The notes under the pieces: model-generated
Database searches by the model: none
What the model was told of the DNA's origin: nothing
The model's input: the letters and a program-made list of their open reading frames with translations, nothing else
Assembly (NCBI GenBank): GCA_002634385.1
Contig: NSJL01000033.1
Location: 1-38,387 of the forward strand
Length of the DNA: 38,387 bases
Direction: 5' to 3'
Source of the DNA: Nitrospira sp.
Lineage (GTDB): Bacteria > Nitrospirota > Thermodesulfovibrionia > Thermodesulfovibrionales > Dissulfurispiraceae
Shown here: positions 15,092-22,523 of the stretch, in pieces
Position numbering within the stretch: position 1 is the first letter of the stretch
How the letters are laid out: every line of letters begins with the position of its first letter
Made by a program: the position numbers and the translations under genes

Positions 15092-15139
15092 GGGGGGGCC
15101 GGACTCCTGCAGTACACAAGTCCGGCCCCCCCCTTTTTT
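15092..15139 (+). terminator. Rho-independent terminator of the gntR-associated operon
   Basis: A perfect 14-base stem, GGGGGGGCCGGACT (15092-15105) with AGTCCGGCCCCCCC (15119-15132), has a 13-base loop and is followed by TTTTTT (15134-15139). It sits 13 bases after the MBL gene stop. On the minus strand no T-run follows, so it mainly serves the plus-strand operon, though it also lies just beyond the end of gspG. Confidence 0.92.
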
Positions 15140-15161
15140 CCGTAGGGAGAAAAAATCTTTC

Positions 15162-15593
15162 TTATTCCCAGCTATTCACATCTTTATCCTCTCCATCACC
15201 CCCCGGCTGACCATCCCTTCCGAAGGAATACAAGTCGTAGTCTCCGTGGGTACCGGGATTCTGATAAACGTACGGTCTTCCCCAGGGGTCGACAGGAACC
15301 GCATTCTTTTTCAGATACGGCCCCTCCCATTTCTCCTCGCCGGGGTTTGTCACCAGGGCAGCGAGCCCCTGCTCGGTAGAAGGATAGACACCGGCGTCGA
15401 GCCGGTACTGGTCAAGGGCCTGCCCCAACAACTCTATCTGTGCCTTCGCTGCAGAGATCTTGCCCTTCCCCAGCTTGGGAAACAGACGGGGGGCCACCAA
15501 AGCGGCGAGAAGCCCGATGATGACCATTACCACGAGCAGCTCCACAAGGGTGAATCCTTTTACATTCGAGAGCATTTTCTTTTTTGCATCCAT
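15162..15593 (-). CDS. gspG: Type II secretion major pseudopilin GspG
   Basis: The 143-residue protein has a basic leader, prepilin peptidase site KG-FTLVELLVVMVIIGLLAAL, the helix continuing to RLFPKLGKGKISAAKAQIE, and the GspG hallmark C-terminal half: ALDQYRLDAGVYPSTEQGL, WEGPYLKK, PVDPWGRPYVY and the calcium-site region HGDYDLYSFGRDGQPGGDGE. It builds the pseudopilus shaft. The start has AGGAGGAGA seven bases upstream. Unusually, it is not in the gsp operon (which has E-F-H-I-J-K-L-M-C) but stands alone, divergent from gspD. Confidence 0.96.
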   Translation of the reverse strand: MDAKKKMLSNVKGFTLVELLVVMVIIGLLAALVAPRLFPKLGKGKISAAKAQIELLGQALDQYRLDAGVYPSTEQGLAALVTNPGEEKWEGPYLKKNAVPVDPWGRPYVYQNPGTHGDYDLYSFGRDGQPGGDGEDKDVNSWE

Positions 15594-15760
15594 AAATCTC
15601 CTCCTGATTTGTACGAACCTACACTACTAAAAGTAACAGATCCGGGTGAAGAATTCAACAAAGAGAGCTCCGGTTTTCATCATTTCTCATATTGCTTTTT
15701 CCGTTTTTTTTGTTATTATTAAAACTAGGGCGAAACGTTTGTTCCTTTTGAGGAGGCTCC
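15594..15760. promoter_or_regulatory. Divergent promoter region between gspG and gspD
   Basis: This 167-base AT-rich interval must hold the starts of both transcripts. On the plus strand TTGCTT followed 16-17 bases later by a TTATTA-like box (about 15692-15720) is a plausible promoter for gspD. No clear minus-strand promoter was picked out. I see no sigma-54 signature. Confidence 0.4.
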
Positions 15761-17779
15761 TTGCGCAGATCCATCGGAATCCAGGTACTGTTCGTCACCG
15801 TCGCCTTTCTGTCGGTCTCCCTCGTTCCTTTTTTCATAATGCGAGCATACGCGCAGATCGAAGCCCCTCCGGCGCAACCGGGGCCTCAGCCCGCACCGCA
15901 GGAACCGTCACCCGCCCCGGGACAGCCGGTGCCCCCTCCTGCTCCTTCGCCGGAAGCTCCGCAGCCGCCTGCCGCACCCCCGGCACCGCAGGCGCCCCCC
16001 TCTGTCCAGCCACCGGCCCCGAGGCCCCAGGCGGTGCAGCCGCAGCCCAGGACGGCTCCTCCGGGCCAAGCCAGGCATTCCCTGGTAAACGGGAAGAAGG
16101 AAGAGGTCACTTTCTTTTTCGACGACGCCGATATTTTCGAGGTGGCGCAGACCGTCTTCGGTGAGGTGCTCAAGGTCAACTACATAATCGATCCCAAGGT
16201 CAAAGGGAGAGTCAACTTCCGGACAACCTCCCCCATCCCCCGCGACCGGATCCTCTCCGTGATGGAAATCATCTTCAGGTTGAACGGCATCGCCATCATC
16301 GAGGAGGGGGGCATCTACCGCATCATTCCCATCGGGGATATCGTAAAAGAACCTGCACCCATTTTCTTCGGGAGCTCGCCGGAATCGGTGGAACTGAAAG
16401 GGACCGCCATTGTTCAGGTCGTGCCCCTGCAGTATATAAGCTCCACCGAAATGGTCAAGGTACTGACCCCCCTTCTGACCCAGGGAGGGTCACTCCTCGA
16501 TATCCCGAAAAAGAATTTCATCATCATCGCGGACACGGATGCGAATGTGAAAAGGCTCCTTCAGCTCGTCGCCATGTTCGATGAAGACACGTATAAGGAT
16601 GTCAGCCAGCCGAAGATCTACGTGTACCCCCTTCAGTACGGCAAGGCCGAACATGTTTCAAGAATACTCCAGCAGGTATTTCTGGGTACTTCCGCAGCAG
16701 CAGCGCAGACGAGGAGGACGACGACCACCACTACCGCACCCACTGCGACCACTACCACCGTAGCGAGGACGCCTCAGCCGGCTCCCCAACCGGCACAGCC
16801 ATTTCCCGCATCGCCCGAAGAGCCGATCGTTTCTCCGGGCACCAAGATATTCCCCGACGAGGTTACGAATTCCGTCGTTATTTATGCGTCTCCGGTGGAT
16901 TACCTTCTTATCCAGGGGACGATCCGGCAGATCGATATAATACCCCGTCAGGTTATGATAGAGGCTCTTGTCGCTTCGGTTACCCTCACGGACAACCTGC
17001 GGTTCGGAATCCAGTGGTCCCTTGATACTGATATCAACATCACCAATATCAAGCCCTTCAAGAACGATATCAATATCGGGGGCACCCTGCAGTTCCAGTC
17101 CCTCATCAGCAGCCCGACTTTCCAATATACCGCGAGCGACCCCTCCGGCAAAGTGAGGCTTCTCCTCCAGTCCCTTGCCGAAGACAATAAAGCCAAGGTG
17201 CTGTCCTCGCCCCACATCCTCGTATCCGATAACCGGGAAGCGAGGATTCAGGTGGGAGATCAGGTCCCCATTGCAACATCGCAGACCACCAACACCGAAA
17301 CAACACCGGCGCAGACAACGACGACCATCCAGTATAAGGACACCGGAACCATCCTGAAGGTCAAACCGCAAATCAATGACAGCGGCCTCATCACCCTCGA
17401 GGTCTCCCAGGAGGTCTCCACCGTTTCCACACAGACGGTTCTGGGGACGGAGCAGTTCGTCATCAGCAAGCGCGAAGTCGCCACCAACCTTGTGCTCCAG
17501 GACGGGCAGACCATCGTCATCGGGGGCCTTATCAGCGAGAACGCTTCGAAGGGGAGATCGGGCATTCCCCTGCTCAACAAGATACCGGTACTCGGGCATC
17601 TCTTCGGCAGCTCCACCAATGACAATTCAAGGACGGAGCTCATCATCCTGCTCACCCCCCGCGTGGTAAGGAACCAGTCGGATGCCGCGAATGTCACTTC
17701 GCAGTACATGCAGTTATTCAAGGATATCAGTAAAGAGCTGCGTCTGGACGAGCGCACCCGGAAGATAAAAATGGAGTAG
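15761..17779 (+). CDS. gspD: Type II secretion outer-membrane secretin GspD
   Basis: The 672-residue protein starts at TTG (15761) with AGGAGG four bases upstream. It has a signal peptide with predicted cleavage after AYA (residue 31) and a long Pro/Ala/Gln-rich segment (about 35-105). N-domains follow (FFFDDADIFEVAQTV; YIIDPKVKGRVNF; VQVVPLQYISSTEMVKVLTPLL; IYVYPLQYGKAEHVSRIL). A Thr/Pro-rich low-complexity linker lies at about 310-350. The secretin core has VMIEALVASVTL, LSSPHILVSDNREARIQVGD and RTELIILLTPRVV near the end. It forms the multimeric outer-membrane channel. The N-terminal proline-rich stretch is longer than usual and may span the periplasm. No pilotin gene is visible in the window. 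Confidence 0.95.
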   Translation: MRRSIGIQVLFVTVAFLSVSLVPFFIMRAYAQIEAPPAQPGPQPAPQEPSPAPGQPVPPPAPSPEAPQPPAAPPAPQAPPSVQPPAPRPQAVQPQPRTAPPGQARHSLVNGKKEEVTFFFDDADIFEVAQTVFGEVLKVNYIIDPKVKGRVNFRTTSPIPRDRILSVMEIIFRLNGIAIIEEGGIYRIIPIGDIVKEPAPIFFGSSPESVELKGTAIVQVVPLQYISSTEMVKVLTPLLTQGGSLLDIPKKNFIIIADTDANVKRLLQLVAMFDEDTYKDVSQPKIYVYPLQYGKAEHVSRILQQVFLGTSAAAAQTRRTTTTTTAPTATTTTVARTPQPAPQPAQPFPASPEEPIVSPGTKIFPDEVTNSVVIYASPVDYLLIQGTIRQIDIIPRQVMIEALVASVTLTDNLRFGIQWSLDTDINITNIKPFKNDINIGGTLQFQSLISSPTFQYTASDPSGKVRLLLQSLAEDNKAKVLSSPHILVSDNREARIQVGDQVPIATSQTTNTETTPAQTTTTIQYKDTGTILKVKPQINDSGLITLEVSQEVSTVSTQTVLGTEQFVISKREVATNLVLQDGQTIVIGGLISENASKGRSGIPLLNKIPVLGHLFGSSTNDNSRTELIILLTPRVVRNQSDAANVTSQYMQLFKDISKELRLDERTRKIKME

Positions 17780-17799
17780 AATGCGGATGCCGGGAGGAG

Positions 17800-18724
17800 A
17801 ATGGCCCTTTGAGGTCCTCCACTGAAGACAGGGGCATCTGCCCGGGAAGGAGCCGCCACTCCCAATTCCCTTCCCCCGAAGCGGGTTTGTTCATTCTCGC
17901 CGGCAGGTATCTCCCAGTACGCGACAAATCCCCTGAAGTGATCGAGCCGCATCCTGTCATACAGCTTCAGGGAATGCTTCATACGCCGTACCCACCAGCC
18001 GTACCCGTCGCGCTGTAAAGCATCCCGCCGGTATACGGGGCTTTCGAGGAGCTGACCCTTCTCACTGAAAAAATCGGGGGGGCTCCCCCCCCCTTCCCGA
18101 GAGGAGCCAGATCCTCATCCACCTTGAAAATTCCGGGATGCGCACAGACATCGGAACTGGTGCAGTTGACGTACAGGGGGATATCACCGATGATCTGAAC
18201 CCCTCCCGCGTTACTGTATTCTTTCAAAGCAAACCATTGCCGGTGGAAAAGGTATTGGAGAAACCTCTCCCTTTCACACTCCTCTCTCAAGGTATCCTGT
18301 GCGTCCCGTACGGCGTCCGGCCTCCTCCGCCGTATCTCCACCGACCACTCACTGAGCTGTTTCCGGGCGAACCGGCGGTACAGCGCCCCAAAAAACATAG
18401 TCATCGAGCCACCACCGGTTCTCTTCTATGAAACGGCAGTATGCGTCTTTCCCGCTCATTTTTTTTGAAATTCTCGTAGGCGATGGATAAGACACGGTTT
18501 TTGTATTCCTCCACTTCATGGTAGCTCACCCTGTCCTGAGGAGAGGGAGGAGAGCATTCACCCTCGGCGGGAGAGAGCAGCTTTTTCCGTGCCAGCAGCT
18601 CGGGACTGATCAGGAGCGGGTTGCCCCCAAAGGCGGAGATGCCGCTATACGGCGAATTCACCTGCGCCGTGGTGACCGGAGTCAGCGGCAGAATCTGCCA
18701 GTAGCTCTGTCCGCTCCTCCTCAC
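17800..18724 (-). pseudogene. malQ: Decayed 4-alpha-glucanotransferase (amylomaltase) gene
   Basis: Fragments of MalQ occur in order in different minus-strand frames. They are GQSYWQILPLTPVTTAQVNS (18724 frame), FIEENRWWLDDYVF (a second frame near 18400), GALYRRFARKQLSEWSVEIR through IGDIPLYVNCTSSDVCAHPG (third frame), then VYRRDALQRDGYGWWVRRMK and RLDHFRGFVAYWEIPA, which carries the catalytic Asp of the family. Immediately after WEIPA the frame that follows is the family's extreme C-terminus, RMNKPASGEGNWEWRLLPG. The whole segment with the acid/base Glu and third Asp is therefore deleted. The first 40 or so residues are also missing; the remnant begins overlapping the pgl stop. At least three frameshifts occur, some at homopolymers. 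The combined deletions argue for true decay. Confidence 0.85.
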
Positions 18725-19503
18725 CGCCTCCTCCCGGAAAGGCCGCGTTTTGCTTCAAAGAGGGAGTATTCCTTTAACAGCCGGCTCGCATCGCGGTCGG
18801 CCAGGATCAGGAGAGAGCCCCCTTCCGGTTTCACCAGCGCCGCAGGCATCGAGGGGAGCTCGTCTTCCACGACAGTGCGCAGTATCTCCGCTTTTGAGAT
18901 ACCGTTCACCAGGAAGACGATATTCTTTGCACTGTTGATGACGGGGAGGGTAAGGGTGATTCGTTCATGACCTCCCCTGGGGGGAGATGCCGCACAGGCC
19001 AGGAGCCTCTTGTTGTTCACCGCAGGCGACCCCGGAAAAAGAGAGGCCGTGTGTCCGTCCGTGCCCATACCCAACATGACGAGATCGAAGTGGGGCAATT
19101 CCCCCCGTGATAGTCTGAAGAAAGTTATCAGTTCGCCCTCGTAGCGCCGGGCAGCGCCCTGCGGATCGGGCTCGTCCGTGGCGATCGCATGGATATTCCG
19201 CGCAGGGAGGGAGATCCCTTCCAGAAGGGTCTCCCGTATCAGGCGGAAATTGCTGTCGGGAGAGGTGACGGGCACAAAGCGCTCGTCGGAAAGAAACACG
19301 TGCGTTTTCTCCCACGGGATTCCCTTTCGCTGCACGGAAAGCTTGCGGTAGAAGGGAACGGGAGTTTCTCCCCCCGAAAGGGCGACCGCAAAATAGCCCC
19401 TCTCCTCAACGGAAGCCATGGCGAGGGAGCGCCATTTCTCCACCATGAAATCCGCCATTTCCTCCTTATCTTCAAAAGCGACGACCTGCCGAGCGCTGTC
19501 CAT
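18721..19503 (-). CDS. pgl: 6-phosphogluconolactonase
   Basis: The 260-residue protein hydrolyses 6-phosphogluconolactone, the second oxidative pentose-phosphate step. Family signatures are present: ALSGGETPVPFYRKL, HVFLSDERFVPVTSPDSNF, LPHFDLVMLGMGTDGHTASL (containing the conserved GMG.DGHTASLFPG), and RITLTLPVINSAKNIVFLVNG. The ATG at 19503 with GGAG upstream is preferred over a TTG at 19530. It follows zwf by 123 bases, the largest gap in the operon, and its stop overlaps the first codon of the malQ remnant. The C-terminus (FEAKRGLSGRRR) looks extended and may be altered by the deletion that removed the start of malQ. Confidence 0.93.
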   Translation of the reverse strand: MDSARQVVAFEDKEEMADFMVEKWRSLAMASVEERGYFAVALSGGETPVPFYRKLSVQRKGIPWEKTHVFLSDERFVPVTSPDSNFRLIRETLLEGISLPARNIHAIATDEPDPQGAARRYEGELITFFRLSRGELPHFDLVMLGMGTDGHTASLFPGSPAVNNKRLLACAASPPRGGHERITLTLPVINSAKNIVFLVNGISKAEILRTVVEDELPSMPAALVKPEGGSLLILADRDASRLLKEYSLFEAKRGLSGRRR

Positions 19504-19626
19504 GGAGAGCTCCGTTCTTGCTGGTGCCAAAGCATTGTCTCTGATCGGATACTGCCCGGTACAGCGTTTCCCCGCGCCTGTCGCTCTCCCCGCTCTCAGC
19601 TCTACCGGAAACAGTTTTCCCCTCTT

Positions 19627-21177
19627 CTATTCCGTCAGCCAGCGCCGGTTCTCCCTCTCCAGAAGGTGTTGCGCCGCCGGCGGTCCCCATTCGCCCGCCT
19701 TATAATTGGGAAAGCCGTCAGGAGGCTCACTTTCCCATACGGAGATAATCGGATCGACAATGGACCACATCTCCTCCACCGCGTCCTCCCTGACAAAAAG
19801 GGTCTGGTCGCCCTTCATGCAGTCCATCAGCAGCCGCTCATAGGGCGGATGGATCTTGGTCTTGAAGACCTCCTTGTAACTGAAGACCATGCTCACCGGA
19901 TAGAGCTGGTTTTCGGAATACGGGAATTTCACGCCGAACCGCAGGGCTATCTTCTCGTCGGGCTGTATCGTGAGGATAAGGATATTCGGCTCGGCCACAT
20001 CGCAGGTGCGGCCGAAAAGCCGGAGGGGGAGCTGTTTGAACTGGAGGCATATCTCGGTGACCCGCCGGGCCATGCGTTTTCCGGTACGGATGTAGAAGGG
20101 AACACCTGCCCAGCGCAGGTTATCGACATAAAATTTGCCGGCGAAAAAAGTAGCGGTATTCGAGAGCGGAAAGACTCTCTCCTCTTCACGGTATCCGGGC
20201 ACCCGCTCTCCCCGTATCCAGCCCTGGGCATATTGCCCCCGTACCGTAAACTCTCTTACGTACTCCTCGCTCATGGACCGTATGGAGCGAAAAACCTTCA
20301 GCCTTTCCTCCCAGATGAAAGACGCTTTGAAGGCAATGGGTGCCTCCATGGCGACAAGTCCGAAAAGCTGCATGATATGGTTCTGTACGATATCCCTTAT
20401 TACCCCGGCACTTTCGTAGAAGGCTCCCCTGTTATCGATACCGATCTCTTCGGCAACCGTTATCTGCACGTTATCGATATAGCGCCTGTTCCATATTTCC
20501 TCGAAAATCGTATTCGAAAAGCGGAAAAAGATGATATTCTGTACGGGGTCCTTGCCGAGGTAGTGGTCGATACGGTAGATCTGGTCCTCATCGAAGGCGT
20601 CATCCAGTATCCTGTTCAGCTCCTGTGCGGACTGCAGGTCATGGCCGAAAGGCTTTTCCACGATAATCCTGGCCCGGTAGGTCCCCCGGCAGAGATTGAA
20701 CTTTTTGAGCTTCCCGACGATGACCGGGGCTTCCCGGGGGGGAACCGCCAGGTAATAGATGACATTTTTCGCCCCTCCGGTGAAAGTATCCGCAATCCGG
20801 TCTATTTTTTCCTGCAGGTCCCGGTAATTCCCCTCCTTCTCGAAAACACCGGAAAGATAGAAGAGGTGCTTCCCGAACTCCTCCCATTCCGCCTCGTCGT
20901 ACGCTTCAGTATCGAAAGCCCGGAGAGACTGTCGCATTATCTCACGGTATTGACCGTCTTCAGCGGACGGCTTTCCGAAGCCGAGCACTGCAAAGTCAGG
21001 CATCTCCCTTTCCTTGAAGAGATGATAGATGGCGGGCACGAGTTTTCTTCTGCTCAGATCGCCCCCGCCTCCGAAGATCACCATAATGAACGGCTCCAGC
21101 CTGAACTCGTCCGCCTGGATATCGCACGTCTGCAGAAACCGGCTGTCGATGACCCCCGTTTCATCCCAACTTTTCAT
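19627..21177 (-). CDS. zwf: Glucose-6-phosphate 1-dehydrogenase
   Basis: The 516-residue protein oxidises glucose 6-phosphate with NADP(+) as entry to the oxidative pentose-phosphate pathway. It has the nucleotide-binding start VIFGGGGDLSRRKLVPAIY, the substrate motif RIDHYLGKDPVQNI (usually ...GKE; here Asp), VEKPFGHDL, and GVPFYIRTGKRMARRVTEI. The coding frame extends upstream, but the ATG at 21177 is chosen because it gives a family-like length and overlaps the rpiB end by 17 bases, as expected for translational coupling. No 6-phosphogluconate dehydrogenase gene accompanies it in the window. The GGGGDLS in place of GASGDLT is an uncommon variant. Confidence 0.94.
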   Translation of the reverse strand: MKSWDETGVIDSRFLQTCDIQADEFRLEPFIMVIFGGGGDLSRRKLVPAIYHLFKEREMPDFAVLGFGKPSAEDGQYREIMRQSLRAFDTEAYDEAEWEEFGKHLFYLSGVFEKEGNYRDLQEKIDRIADTFTGGAKNVIYYLAVPPREAPVIVGKLKKFNLCRGTYRARIIVEKPFGHDLQSAQELNRILDDAFDEDQIYRIDHYLGKDPVQNIIFFRFSNTIFEEIWNRRYIDNVQITVAEEIGIDNRGAFYESAGVIRDIVQNHIMQLFGLVAMEAPIAFKASFIWEERLKVFRSIRSMSEEYVREFTVRGQYAQGWIRGERVPGYREEERVFPLSNTATFFAGKFYVDNLRWAGVPFYIRTGKRMARRVTEICLQFKQLPLRLFGRTCDVAEPNILILTIQPDEKIALRFGVKFPYSENQLYPVSMVFSYKEVFKTKIHPPYERLLMDCMKGDQTLFVREDAVEEMWSIVDPIISVWESEPPDGFPNYKAGEWGPPAAQHLLERENRRWLTE

Positions 21178-21634
21178 TGAGAACCCCGCAGCACTCCCTT
21201 TCGATCTTCCCAACCTTTTCCAGCCTCCGCAGATGTCTTTCCGCACCGGTAAACCTGGCCGCAAGAAAGAGACCGACGAGCTCCTTCGCCAACTCGGCCC
21301 CCACAACCCTGGCCCCGATGCTGACGACATTCATGTTGTCGTCCTCCACCCCCTGATGGGCGGAAAAGGAATCATGGCAGACAGCGGAGCGGATGCCCGG
21401 GAACTTGTTCGCCGCCACCGATGCCCCCACTCCGCTGCCGCAGATAAGGATCCCCCGCTCCGCCTCGCCACGGAGCACCGTCTCCGCCACCGCCCGCGCG
21501 AAGTCGGGATAGTCGGACGGTTCCGGGCCGTATGCGCCGCAATCGATCGGTTCATGCCCCCTCTCCCTCAGAAAGTCAATTATAATCCCCTTGAGAGGGT
21601 ATCCCCCGTGGTCCGTTCCAATGGCTACCCTCAT
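21161..21634 (-). CDS. rpiB: Ribose-5-phosphate isomerase B
   Basis: The 157-residue protein interconverts ribose 5-phosphate and ribulose 5-phosphate. It has the RpiB/LacAB signatures GTDHGGYPLK near the N-terminus, DYPDFARAVAETV, and the catalytic-cysteine loop GILICGSGVGASVAANKFPG, followed by HDSFSAHQGVEDDNMNVVSI. It starts four bases after the tal stop and overlaps zwf. The class-A enzyme is not present here. Confidence 0.96.
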   Translation of the reverse strand: MRVAIGTDHGGYPLKGIIIDFLRERGHEPIDCGAYGPEPSDYPDFARAVAETVLRGEAERGILICGSGVGASVAANKFPGIRSAVCHDSFSAHQGVEDDNMNVVSIGARVVGAELAKELVGLFLAARFTGAERHLRRLEKVGKIERECCGVLNEKLG

Positions 21635-21638
21635 GGCA

Positions 21639-22523
21639 CTACCTTTGCGCTACTGCGGGGCGCCCTATCATGGCGTTCCAGTCCTGCGAGAACTTCTCCA
21701 TTCCCTTCACCGTCAGGTCGTGGCGCAGATCGTACTCCTGCCAGTTTTTCGTAAGGTCGATATCTTTATAGGGGATGCCTCTCAGTCCCTTCGTCTCGTA
21801 CCGGTAGTGCTCGTCGGGAAGGGGAAGCCCCCGTTCGCCCCATTCTTTGAGTATTTCGTAGGGTGCGGTAATGATGTCCGACCCCAGCTTCAGGGCGTAC
21901 AGCAAGTGGTCCGGATTTCTGACGCTGGCGGTCAGCACCTCCACGTGACCGTCCCCCTTCCGGTACATGGCGAGGACATGTTCGATAAGGTCCATACCGT
22001 TTTCTCCCCTGTCATCGAGCCTCCCGATGAAAGGGGACACGAAAACATCCCCCCGTTTCGCCCCCCGGGTCGCTGCATAGACCGCTGCCGCCTGCTCCTG
22101 GGAGAAACAGAGGGTCATATTGACCCGCATTTCCTCACGCACCGCCTGCTCTGCGGCTTTCAGCCCCTCATGCGAAGCGGGAAATTTCACATGGGCATTG
22201 GGAATCCAGGAGAACATCTTTCTCCCCATGGACAGCATCTCCTCCGCCTTGGTAGAAGGGTCTGCATACACTTCCACCGACACGGTCCCCCGGGGGATCA
22301 TGGATGCTATCCTCGTCACCACCTCGCGATAGAACTCCATGATCTCCTCTTCCGTAAACGTGCCGCCGTGCTCGAGATGCTCCTTCGCCCGGGGATTTTT
22401 CGAAATCAGGGTGGGATTGGTGGTCTGACCGTCGAGGAACCCGAGAAGACGGATAATCTCCTTCGTCTCATCAGGATTGCCCCCGTCCAAAAAAATTTTC
22501 GATTTAAGGGTGTCCGGCTTCAT
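21639..22523 (-). CDS. tal: Transaldolase
   Basis: The 294-residue class-I aldolase-type enzyme transfers dihydroxyacetone units between sugar phosphates. Signatures are IFLDGGNPDET, GQTTNPTLISKNP, SVEVYADPSTKAEEML, the Schiff-base lysine in NAHVKFPAS, and VSPFIGRLDDRG. The ATG at 22523 overlaps the tkt stop by four bases (ATGA). The length is slightly below that of the E. coli TalB type, with a C-terminal extension compared with short TalC/MipB proteins. Confidence 0.94.
   Translation of the reverse strand: MKPDTLKSKIFLDGGNPDETKEIIRLLGFLDGQTTNPTLISKNPRAKEHLEHGGTFTEEEIMEFYREVVTRIASMIPRGTVSVEVYADPSTKAEEMLSMGRKMFSWIPNAHVKFPASHEGLKAAEQAVREEMRVNMTLCFSQEQAAAVYAATRGAKRGDVFVSPFIGRLDDRGENGMDLIEHVLAMYRKGDGHVEVLTASVRNPDHLLYALKLGSDIITAPYEILKEWGERGLPLPDEHYRYETKGLRGIPYKDIDLTKNWQEYDLRHDLTVKGMEKFSQDWNAMIGRPAVAQR

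Noticed and set aside
15092..15139. Bidirectional terminator serving gspG as well
   Set aside because: The stem is shared, but no T-run follows it on the minus strand, so it was assigned only to the plus-strand operon.
16658..17599. Long minus-strand open frame inside gspD
   Set aside because: It is a shadow of the high-GC secretin gene with no recognisable family motifs.
19189..21180. Very long plus-strand open frame opposite zwf and pgl
   Set aside because: Low-complexity, His/Arg/Leu-rich antisense translation of two well-supported genes; no ribosome-binding site or family signature.
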